A stretch of 5,616 bases of DNA from Alphaproteobacteria bacterium (GTDB taxonomy: Bacteria > Pseudomonadota > Alphaproteobacteria > UBA828), in the NCBI GenBank assembly GCA_018668475.1, contig JABJCZ010000082.1, forward strand, positions 1-5,616. Reading direction: 5' to 3'. The notes below the pieces were generated by a model. It ran no database searches. It was not told the DNA's origin and saw only the letters and a list, made by a program, of their open reading frames with translations. Positions 1 through 5,616 of the stretch are shown in pieces (position 1 is the stretch's first letter; each line of letters starts with the position of its first letter). The position numbers and the translations under genes were made by a program.

Positions 1-321
1 GAAGTGCATGACGAGGCGGAGCTGGATCGCGCTTTGGTGATCGAACATGGCGTGTCGCTGATCGGTATTAATAATCGCAATCTCAAGACCCTCGACGTTG
101 ATCTCGCGACATCCGAACGGTTGGTCCCGCGCGTGCCGGCGGGAATGGATGTCGTTTGCGAAAGTGGTATTTATGGGCATGCGGACGTCATGCGCATGGC
201 GAAAACGGGTGTACGTTGTTTTCTCGTCGGGGAATCGTTGATGCGCGAGGACGATGTAGCCGCCGCGACATCGGCATTGCTGGGCCGACCGAACACGTGG
301 CGCTCCGCAAGTGGAGACTGA
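1..321 (+). CDS. trpC: Indole-3-glycerol-phosphate synthase, C-terminal part (5' end outside the window)
   Basis: This is the last 106 residues of the TIM-barrel enzyme that closes the indole ring, turning 1-(2-carboxyphenylamino)-1-deoxyribulose 5-phosphate into indole-3-glycerol phosphate in cytoplasmic tryptophan synthesis. The open frame enters from base 1 with EVHDEAEL, whose first Glu aligns with a conserved active-site Glu of the family. GINNRNL (fragment residues 22-28) carries the active-site Asn. CESGI (53-57) carries the conserved Glu-Ser pair, and FLVGESLMR (74-82) is the phosphate-binding loop near the barrel end. The family is usually about 260-270 residues, so roughly 60% lies upstream. 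There is no fused TrpF domain, because the protein stops about 24 residues after the last motif. moaC follows after only 3 bp, which suggests one transcript. The identification is secure; the start cannot be seen. Confidence 0.96.
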   Translation, partial: EVHDEAELDRALVIEHGVSLIGINNRNLKTLDVDLATSERLVPRVPAGMDVVCESGIYGHADVMRMAKTGVRCFLVGESLMREDDVAAATSALLGRPNTWRSASGD

Positions 322-324
322 GCA

Positions 325-804
325 ATGGCAGATAAACTTACTCACCTTGATGATCAGGGTCATGCCCACATGGTTGACGTCGGAGACAAGGCAGTCACCC
401 GACGCACTGCGACTGCCTGCGCCACTGTGGAAATGAAGCCTGAAACATTGCGTCTGATTTTGGACGGCGACGTGCCCAAGGGGGACGTGTTTGCCGTTGC
501 CCGGCTGGCCGGGATCATGGCGGCCAAAAAGACCTCCGACCTTGTGCCATTGTGCCACCCGCTCGCCCTGTCTGCGGTGGAGGTGGAATTGATCGGCGAC
601 GCGACGCGAAATGCTGTGGACATTACTGCGACTTGCCGCCTCGACGGCAAGACCGGTGTTGAGATGGAGGCGTTGACAGCCGCATCTGTCGCGGCCTTGA
701 CGGTATATGACATGTGCAAGGCTGTTGATCGTGGCATGCAAATATCCGGTGTCCGGTTGCGCCACAAGTCTGGCGGCAAGTCCGGCGATTTTCACGCGGA
801 TTAG
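325..804 (+). CDS. moaC: Cyclic pyranopterin monophosphate synthase
   Basis: MoaC works in the first stage of molybdenum cofactor synthesis. With the radical-SAM enzyme MoaA it forms cyclic pyranopterin monophosphate, and MoaC does the rearrangement of 3',8-cyclo-GTP. The 159 residues match the family length (E. coli 161) and every family block is present: [14 protein letters not shown] (16-29), [19 protein letters not shown] (62-80), [20 protein letters not shown] (110-129) and [10 protein letters not shown] (145-154). Asp129 and Lys132 in YDMCKA correspond to the catalytic Asp128 and Lys131 of E. coli MoaC. The ATG is supported by GGAG at 313-316 inside the end of trpC, 8 bases upstream. 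The gene sits between trpC and moeA with very short gaps, so it is probably co-transcribed with both. No moaA is visible in the window, so the partner must be encoded elsewhere. Nothing is missing or odd. Confidence 0.97.
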   Translation: MADKLTHLDDQGHAHMVDVGDKAVTRRTATACATVEMKPETLRLILDGDVPKGDVFAVARLAGIMAAKKTSDLVPLCHPLALSAVEVELIGDATRNAVDITATCRLDGKTGVEMEALTAASVAALTVYDMCKAVDRGMQISGVRLRHKSGGKSGDFHAD

Positions 805-815
805 GTGGTACAACG

Positions 816-2033
816 ATGATCCCTGTTGCTGAAGCGGTTGCCCGCATTATTGATGCGCTCGATGTCTTGCCGGCTGAGACCGTCGGGCTCGATGCGGGGC
901 TTGGACGGGTGCTCGCCGAGGATGTTCGGGCACGTCGCACGCAGCCACCGTTCGCCGTTTCTGCAATGGATGGTTACGCGGTCCGCGCGGATGATATTGG
1001 TGAGGTCCCCGTGGTGTTGCGCCAGATCGGGGCAGTGCCGGCAGGCCAAAAGTTTGAAGGCCGTGTCGGTGCCGGCGAAACGGTCCGTATATTTACTGGT
1101 GCCCGGATGCCGGATGGCGCTGACACCATTGTCATCCAGGAAGATACGACGACCGTTGGTGACGCGATCAGCGTTTTGACGTCATCTTCCCTGGGCACAT
1201 ACGTGCGCGCTGCCGGCCTCGATTTTTCCGAGGGTGATGTCGGACTGCAGTCGGGGGTTCGTTTGACTGCTCGCAGCCTTGGCCTGATAGCGGCGATGAA
1301 TGTGCCTTGGTTGCGCGTGCGACGCCGGCCCCGAGTGGCCATTCTCTCCACCGGCGACGAGATCGTCATGCCAGGCGACCCTGTCGGCGAGAACCAGATC
1401 GTCAGTTCAAACGGAAATTCACTGGCTGCCGCCGTGCGGAGCTTTGGTGGTGACCCTGTGCAAATCGGTATCGCAGGTGACAACCGTAAATCCCTGCTGG
1501 CCATGATCAGTGCGGCGCGTGGAACTGATCTGTTGGTAACAACAGGTGGGGCATCGGTCGGAGAACACGACCTCATTCGTGAGGTGCTTGGTGAGGCCGG
1601 GATGAACCTCGACTTCTGGCGGATCGCCATGCGCCCCGGCAAGCCGCTGATGTTCGGCAAATTGGGTGAAACGCCTGTCTTGGGGCTGCCAGGCAATCCA
1701 GTTTCGTCCTTAATCTGTGCGCAGATATTCCTGCGCCCCGCCCTGGTTCGTATGCTTGGCGCAACGCTTGACGATGTTGCTCGCAACGGCCGGGCGCGTC
1801 TGACCCGTGCATTGCCGCAAAACGACCAGCGAGAGGATTACATCCGGGCCTGTCTTGGAACAGCGCCCGATGGCACACTCGAGGTCGAACCGTTTAGCCG
1901 ACAGGACAGTTCGATGGGTTCCCTTCTCGCCCATGCCAATGCACTGGTAGTGCGTCAACCGCGCGCCGAAGCGGCAGACGTTGGTGATGTGGTCGATATC
2001 ATGTGTCTCGATCAGGGCACTCCTAGCATATAG
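816..2033 (+). CDS. moeA: Molybdopterin molybdenumtransferase MoeA
   Basis: MoeA inserts molybdate into adenylylated molybdopterin, the last common step of molybdenum cofactor synthesis in the cytoplasm. The 405 residues are close to E. coli MoeA (411) and show the usual layout. An N-terminal region (about 2-166) contains AMDGYAVRADD (50-60) and FTGARMPDGADTIVIQED (93-110). The MPT-binding domain (about 172-312) contains LSTGDEI (177-183), the glycine-rich TTGGASVGEHD (242-252), MRPGKP (272-277) and LPGNPVSS (291-298). A beta-rich C-terminal domain runs from about 326 to 398. AGGTGG at 803-808, overlapping the moaC stop, is a ribosome site 7 bases before the ATG. Spacing to moaC is 11 bp, so the two are likely one operon. 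A 137 bp gap with its own promoter then separates it from lexA. No separate mogA-type adenylyltransferase gene is visible nearby. Confidence 0.97.
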   Translation: MIPVAEAVARIIDALDVLPAETVGLDAGLGRVLAEDVRARRTQPPFAVSAMDGYAVRADDIGEVPVVLRQIGAVPAGQKFEGRVGAGETVRIFTGARMPDGADTIVIQEDTTTVGDAISVLTSSSLGTYVRAAGLDFSEGDVGLQSGVRLTARSLGLIAAMNVPWLRVRRRPRVAILSTGDEIVMPGDPVGENQIVSSNGNSLAAAVRSFGGDPVQIGIAGDNRKSLLAMISAARGTDLLVTTGGASVGEHDLIREVLGEAGMNLDFWRIAMRPGKPLMFGKLGETPVLGLPGNPVSSLICAQIFLRPALVRMLGATLDDVARNGRARLTRALPQNDQREDYIRACLGTAPDGTLEVEPFSRQDSSMGSLLAHANALVVRQPRAEAADVGDVVDIMCLDQGTPSI

Positions 2034-2095
2034 CGGCGTCGATACGCTGATCGCCAATTAGGCAGACAAATCGTCATTATTTCTTTGAGCCGTTG

Positions 2096-2124
2096 TTGAC
2101 ACATTGCGCGAACCAAACTAGAAC
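2096..2124 (+). promoter_or_regulatory. Predicted lexA promoter (-35 TTGACA, -10 TAGAAC)
   Basis: A perfect -35 hexamer TTGACA lies at 2096-2101. A 17-base spacer separates it from TAGAAC at 2119-2124, which matches the -10 consensus at 4 of 6 positions. This puts the expected transcription start near 2131, leaving a leader of about 40 bases before the lexA ATG at 2171. The last four bases of the -10 element are also the second half-site of the SOS box, so bound LexA would block RNA polymerase. It is inferred from sequence only, but spacing, position and the overlapping operator agree. Confidence 0.75.
2110..2124 (+). promoter_or_regulatory. LexA-binding SOS box (GAAC-N7-GAAC)
   Basis: The sequence GAAC CAAACTA GAAC is a perfect direct repeat with a 7-base spacer. 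This is the operator recognised by alphaproteobacterial LexA proteins (also written GTTC-N7-GTTC on the other strand). It lies 46 bases before the lexA start and covers the predicted -10 element, the usual arrangement for repressor autoregulation. I saw only this one copy in the window: the other GTTC and GAAC words that I checked have no partner at the right distance. None was found in front of comEC or gltX. Confidence 0.88.
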
Positions 2125-2170
2125 TTCTGGCAAGAGTTTTCCTTTTGTTCATGTTTTGGGGGCTTAAATT

Positions 2171-2881
2171 ATGCTGACGCGCAAACAGCTGGAACTTCTT
2201 CTCTACATTGATTCCTATCTGCGTCAGCACGGCACGGCGCCGTCTTTCGAAGAAATGAAAAAGGCCGTGAACCTGAAATCCAAATCCGGGATTCACCGAC
2301 TGGTATCGGCACTTGAGGAGCGCGGTTTTCTGCGCCGTCTGCCGCATCGGGCGCGTGCACTTGAGGTCGTGAAGATGCCGGCGTCCGTTAGGCCAGTGCA
2401 GGACGCGCCGAGCCACGGGTTCAAGCCAAATGTCATAGAGGGCCGGTTTGGTCAGCCAGCCGATGACCCGCGGGACCAAATGCCATCCGAATCCGAAAAT
2501 GTGGCACTGCCGCTCTACGGCCGGATTGCCGCCGGCTTGCCTATTGAAGCCCTTCGGGACGAGACGAATACGATAGATGTCCCCGGCAGCATGATTTCGT
2601 CCGGGGAATATTACGCCCTGGAAGTGGACGGTGAATCGATGATCGAGGCCGGTATTCTTGATGGCGATATTGCCGTTATCGAACGTACCGAGACGGCCGA
2701 GAATGGGACCATCGTGGTCGCACTTGTCGATGACAGCGAAGTGACGCTGAAGCGGATTCGCCGCAAGGGTGAATCGATCGCACTGGAGCCGGCCAACATC
2801 GACTTTGAGACCCGTATATTCGGTCCAGGCCGCGTGCAGGTTCAGGGCCGCCTGAAGGGGATCATGCGCGACTACGGTTGA
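2171..2881 (+). CDS. lexA: SOS-response repressor and self-cleaving protease LexA
   Basis: LexA represses DNA-damage genes. It cleaves itself when RecA is active on single-stranded DNA. The N-terminal winged helix-turn-helix (about 1-66) includes [10 protein letters not shown] and [18 protein letters not shown], typical of alphaproteobacterial LexA. A polar linker runs to about residue 110. The S24-type peptidase domain (about 111-236) has the scissile Ala121-Gly122 in YGRIAAGLP, the nucleophile Ser156 in [10 protein letters not shown] and the general base Lys194 in VTLKRI. Spacings (35 and 38 residues) nearly match E. coli A84-G85, S119 and K156, so it should be cleavable. At 236 residues it is longer than E. 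coli LexA (202), mostly in the linker; this is normal for the class. The ATG follows a GGGGG run (2158-2162) by 8 bases. The upstream SOS box implies autoregulation. Its end overlaps convergent comEC by 10 bp. Confidence 0.97.
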   Translation: MLTRKQLELLLYIDSYLRQHGTAPSFEEMKKAVNLKSKSGIHRLVSALEERGFLRRLPHRARALEVVKMPASVRPVQDAPSHGFKPNVIEGRFGQPADDPRDQMPSESENVALPLYGRIAAGLPIEALRDETNTIDVPGSMISSGEYYALEVDGESMIEAGILDGDIAVIERTETAENGTIVVALVDDSEVTLKRIRRKGESIALEPANIDFETRIFGPGRVQVQGRLKGIMRDYG

Positions 2882-5118
2882 TCCGCCGGTTTTGATTTGC
2901 GTTTTGCCGCGGATATTGGCGGTAGGACCCAGGGCCGTGCGCCACGTATCTGTGCGACAGTCTCAATCCGCGCACCACTCTCAGAGTTGAGATAGACGGC
3001 GTGCGCCCCGCTCCGCCAAAGATCGAATCTGTCGATGACCGTCGACGGCCCATCACATGGCTGGAATATCGGCACACTGGCCACGACAATATCGGCGACC
3101 CCGCAATCTTCAGTCAGCGCATCGGGCTGGCGGATGAACGCTATTTTGTTTCCTTTGTATTCAGCACTGCAGGCCAAGGCGTCGCATCGCATGTTGGTAG
3201 AGCCGATATTTGCGTGCTTTGATTTTGAAGCGCCAGGCCAGTAAAGGGCAGTTTTTTGCGCATTGCGCCGCAGCCACATTTCAGCCGCAAATCGTGACTC
3301 ACGATCATCGGACAGGCTGAGCGCACCGGCTTCATCACGGAGCGCGATTAACTTGCCATCGGAGTTGATCAGAATGTCTGGTCGTTCCGCAGTCGACCAG
3401 ATTATACCGCCGGCCATAATTGCGCCGATGCCGAGCAGCCGCAGTCCGGTTTGGCGCCAGATACACAGCCAACAGCCACCCAGTGCAACGGCGACGAGGG
3501 CAGCAGTGGGCATGGCCGGTGCCAGTGATATGGCGCCTGGCAGGTTTGAAATTGTCTCAGCGATGTAGGCGACACCTTCCAGCCCCCAGACCATCGGCAC
3601 GAGTCCAATGACCTCACCGCCAAATGGCATCAAGACCAGCGAGATAACCCCGAAGGGCATGACCCACAGCGCGGTTAGCGGCACCGCCAAAAGGTTAGCA
3701 ATCAGCCCGAAGTCAGCAAATCTTCCAAAATGCATCAGCGCGAAGGGACCGGTCGCCAACCCTGCCACCAGCGTCGTGATGCCAATACCGGCGATATAGA
3801 TCATAGGCCTGCGGGCGAGTGATCCCTCCCCGTCCCAACGAGAAAAATGGCGTCGCAGAACCTCATAAACCGCGATCAGGGCGGTAGCTGCCGCGAACGA
3901 CATTTGAAAACTCGGGCCAAGTAGACTTTCCGGTGCAATAAGTAGCAATATGGCCGCCGCCCAGGCGATCAGCCTGACAGACAAGCTGGAACGGTCGACA
4001 AGTACGGCCGCCATGATCAGACCCGTCATCAGGAAGGCACGCTGGGTTGGAATGCTGGCGCCGGCCAGCAACACGTAGACCAGTGCACCGATGATCGCGC
4101 ACATTGCCGCCCACTTCTTGATGGGGTAACGGAGCGCCACAGGCTCGATAAGCGCCAGCAGCCCCCGGGCTGTGAAGAACAGGATGCCCGCCACCAGGCC
4201 AATGTGCAGGCCGGAAATCGCAAGCAGATGCGCCAGACCGGAACCGCGCATTGCATCGATAGTTGGTTTCGGAATTGCACTTCTATCGCCTGTGAGCAGT
4301 GCTGCAGCGAGTCCGCCGGCAGCCCCGGCGTCCACGGCCAGAACTCGTCCCGCAATGGCATTGCGTGCGCCCGCGAGCCAGCCGCTGAAACTGCTGCCGG
4401 CCCCTCCGGCTGAAGGGTCCGCACGCCGAACGTAGCCAAGCGAGAAGCCTACACCGCCAATTTTCTGGAAATACGCCTGGCGGGCAAAGTCCCATGCGCC
4501 GGGGATGACCGGAGCCGACGGGGGACGAATTACCACTCTGGCGGTTACCCAATCACCCGGCAATGGCCGGTAGTCGATCGTTGTGGCGCCACTAGCGGGC
4601 TCGGTGACGCCGCCTACTCCGTCGACCGTACCAAGAGTTAGTACCGTGGGAACAGGCGCGGAAATCCGAACCCGTGCTGGCGTGTCCGCCGGCGCCAGAT
4701 CAGCGATGGTAAGCTGCTCCAAAACAATGCGCTGGCGACCATCTCCGGCGCCGATCCAGGCGATTCTCCCGGTAACCGACGTAGGTCCGATTTCGGCCAC
4801 CAGGATGGGTTCCTGCACGAGGTTGGTGCGGAGTAGCGCCGCGCCAAAACCGACGCTTATGATTGTTGCGGTCAGTAGTCCCAAATAGAACGCGTCATGC
4901 CGTCGCAAAGCCCACGTGGCGCTGCCGGCTACGCCGAGCGAGATAGCGCCACTCCAGAGGGGTGGTTCAGCCGGCAACACGAAATAGAGGCCGATACCGA
5001 TGGCCATCAGAACCGGGATGAACAATGGCCAACGATCACGGTCGTCGCCGATGCTGCGGACAGCCCAGCGAACTGTAATCGTGCTGAACTGCCGCACTTT
5101 CTGCGCGATGCGTTCCAT
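2872..5118 (-). CDS. comEC: ComEC/Rec2-family DNA-uptake channel protein, alphaproteobacterial type
   Basis: ComEC forms the inner-membrane pore that passes single-stranded DNA into the cytoplasm during natural transformation. From the chosen ATG it is 748 residues. Three hydrophobic segments lie at about 30-96. A soluble region follows at about 105-235, matching the DUF4131/OB-like domain. The multi-helix Competence domain spans about 260-575, with [10 protein letters not shown] (274-283), [11 protein letters not shown] (297-307), PTQRAF (357-362) and [10 protein letters not shown] (401-410). The C-terminal domain (about 581-748) has no HxHxDH metal motif, so it is not a canonical metallo-beta-lactamase domain. 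It carries Cys645, Cys650, Cys672 and Cys688 and the block [14 protein letters not shown] (697-710). The start is uncertain: GAGGAG precedes this ATG, while a GTG at 5143-5145 would add nine residues but has no clear ribosome site. It converges on lexA and diverges from gltX. The family call is firm; whether this host is transformable is unknown. Confidence 0.93.
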   Translation of the reverse strand: MERIAQKVRQFSTITVRWAVRSIGDDRDRWPLFIPVLMAIGIGLYFVLPAEPPLWSGAISLGVAGSATWALRRHDAFYLGLLTATIISVGFGAALLRTNLVQEPILVAEIGPTSVTGRIAWIGAGDGRQRIVLEQLTIADLAPADTPARVRISAPVPTVLTLGTVDGVGGVTEPASGATTIDYRPLPGDWVTARVVIRPPSAPVIPGAWDFARQAYFQKIGGVGFSLGYVRRADPSAGGAGSSFSGWLAGARNAIAGRVLAVDAGAAGGLAAALLTGDRSAIPKPTIDAMRGSGLAHLLAISGLHIGLVAGILFFTARGLLALIEPVALRYPIKKWAAMCAIIGALVYVLLAGASIPTQRAFLMTGLIMAAVLVDRSSLSVRLIAWAAAILLLIAPESLLGPSFQMSFAAATALIAVYEVLRRHFSRWDGEGSLARRPMIYIAGIGITTLVAGLATGPFALMHFGRFADFGLIANLLAVPLTALWVMPFGVISLVLMPFGGEVIGLVPMVWGLEGVAYIAETISNLPGAISLAPAMPTAALVAVALGGCWLCIWRQTGLRLLGIGAIMAGGIIWSTAERPDILINSDGKLIALRDEAGALSLSDDRESRFAAEMWLRRNAQKTALYWPGASKSKHANIGSTNMRCDALACSAEYKGNKIAFIRQPDALTEDCGVADIVVASVPIFQPCDGPSTVIDRFDLWRSGAHAVYLNSESGARIETVAQIRGARPWVLPPISAAKRKSKPADQP

Positions 5119-5236
5119 CCCCCTCTTCGTCTCCTCGGTTCCCACCGATTTGATCTGACCGGTGAATATGCTAAACCGCCCGCGCGGCTACCTGTAGCAG
5201 TCCTTTTCAATAATTTTTGCAGTTGGAGACCCGTGG
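5119..5236. other. Divergent intergenic region between comEC and gltX
   Basis: These 118 bases must hold the start signals for both divergent genes, if comEC starts at 5118. An AT-rich stretch (about 5201-5219, containing AATAAT at 5209-5214) and a TTGATC word (5150-5155) are visible. I could not pair either with a second promoter element at 16-18 base spacing. No SOS box is present. GGAG at 5225-5228 is the gltX ribosome site, 8 bases before its ATG. Confidence 0.6.
5131..5136 (-). promoter_or_regulatory. Candidate ribosome-binding site deciding the comEC start
   Basis: Read on the reverse strand this is GAGGAG, 12 bases before the ATG at 5116-5118. That is longer than the ideal spacing but usable; a second purine run (AGAGG, 5122-5126) lies closer. 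The alternative in-frame GTG at 5143-5145 has no Shine-Dalgarno-like sequence in the 25 bases before it. This favours the ATG, at modest confidence. Confidence 0.5.
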
Positions 5237-5616
5237 ATGTCCGTCATCACACGATTTGCCCCTTCGCCGACCGGTTATTTACATCTGGGTGGTGCCCGCA
5301 CGGCACTCTTTAACTGGCTCTTCGCCCGCCACCATGGCGGCCAGTTCCGGCTGCGCATCGAGGATACTGATCGGAAGCGCTCAACCGACGAGGCGATTGG
5401 TCAGATTATCGACGGGATGCGTTGGCTCGGTCTCGATTGGGATGGTGACATTGTCTACCAGTTCGCCGGCGTCGCCCGGCATGCGGAGATTGCCCGGCAG
5501 TTGTTGGAAAGCGGTGGTGCTTATCATTGTTACTGCTCACCGGATAAGTTGACGGCCATGCGAGAGCTCGCTCGGGCAGAGGGCCGCCCGGTGCGGTATG
5601 ACGGTACCTGGCGGGA
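5237..5616 (+). CDS. gltX: Glutamyl-tRNA synthetase, N-terminal part (3' end outside the window)
   Basis: GluRS is a cytoplasmic class I aminoacyl-tRNA synthetase that charges tRNA with glutamate. The frame is open from the ATG to the window edge, giving 126 full codons, about a quarter of the usual 470 or so residues. The opening [20 protein letters not shown] includes the class I HIGH-type signature as HLGG (16-19). [12 protein letters not shown] (39-50) follows, part of the catalytic Rossmann fold, then LGLDWDG (64-70). The CxC pair Cys98/Cys100 and RYDGTW (120-125) belong to the inserted domain that binds zinc in E. coli. Here residue 125 is Trp where E. coli has a zinc-ligand Cys, so an E. 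coli-type zinc site is unlikely. The start is supported by GGAG at 5225-5228. Alphaproteobacteria often have two GluRS copies; which one this is cannot be settled from the N-terminus. Confidence 0.96.
   Translation, partial: MSVITRFAPSPTGYLHLGGARTALFNWLFARHHGGQFRLRIEDTDRKRSTDEAIGQIIDGMRWLGLDWDGDIVYQFAGVARHAEIARQLLESGGAYHCYCSPDKLTAMRELARAEGRPVRYDGTWR

Noticed and set aside
974..1786. A 270-codon open frame on the reverse strand inside moeA
   Set aside because: It lies entirely antisense to a gene with all MoeA motifs. Its composition (rich in Arg, Ser, Pro and Thr) is typical of a shadow frame in GC-rich DNA, and it shows no recognisable domain.
2034..2095. Possible intrinsic terminator after moeA
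   Set aside because: Only very short pairings such as GGCG/CGCC are possible, and no T-run follows, so nothing here supports a rho-independent terminator.
2147..2150. GTTC in the lexA leader as part of a second SOS box
   Set aside because: The expected second half-site seven bases on is absent (GGGG there), and the distance to the GAAC at 2121-2124 does not fit a known LexA operator.
2012..2479. A 155-codon reverse frame covering the lexA promoter and the 5' part of lexA
   Set aside because: It is antisense to the lexA DNA-binding domain and would run through the promoter and SOS box. No motif supports it.
4897..5313. A 138-codon forward frame across the comEC start and gltX start
   Set aside because: It overlaps the N-terminus of comEC antisense and the start of gltX in another frame. 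It has no family motif, while both overlapped genes are certain.
5217..5552. A 111-codon forward frame beginning just before gltX
   Set aside because: It is out of frame with the clear GluRS signature beginning at 5237 and has no recognisable content.
1..5616. Search for CRISPR repeats, transposase remnants, tRNA genes, phage genes or toxin-antitoxin pairs
   Set aside because: None was seen. Known core genes fill nearly all of the window, with gaps of at most 137 bp.

Overview
The window is a stretch of alphaproteobacterial core chromosome. It holds six protein-coding genes, in the order trpC (3' end only), moaC, moeA, lexA, comEC (reverse strand) and gltX (5' end only). The alphaproteobacterial assignment rests on three things. 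The LexA reads like that class's LexA, with the opening [17 protein letters not shown] and a long linker. The lexA promoter carries a perfect GAAC-N7-GAAC SOS box, the operator type of that class rather than the E. coli CTGT-N8-ACAG type. The gene order trpC-moaC-moeA-lexA-comEC-gltX also recurs in alphaproteobacteria. The DNA is moderately GC-rich; I cannot name the genus, though a Rhodospirillales-like lineage is a reasonable guess.

Bases 1-2033 are a tightly packed forward block. The end of trpC (tryptophan synthesis) is followed after 3 bp by moaC, and after 11 bp by moeA. The last two act early and late in molybdenum cofactor synthesis. They are probably transcribed from the trp promoter upstream of the window.

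Bases 2034-2170 are the only clear regulatory gap. They contain a good sigma70-type promoter whose -10 element is overlapped by the SOS box, so lexA (2171-2881) appears to be autoregulated. lexA and comEC converge, and their ends overlap by 10 bp.

Bases 2872-5118 on the reverse strand encode a ComEC/Rec2-type DNA-uptake channel. Its C-terminal domain lacks the metallo-beta-lactamase metal motif and carries four clustered cysteines instead. A short divergent gap (5119-5236) separates it from gltX, glutamyl-tRNA synthetase, which runs off the end of the window.

I found no mobile element, RNA gene, CRISPR array, phage gene or sign of recent transfer, and no candidate for a wholly new system. 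The points most worth a second look are the LexA operator/promoter architecture and the unusual ComEC C-terminal domain.
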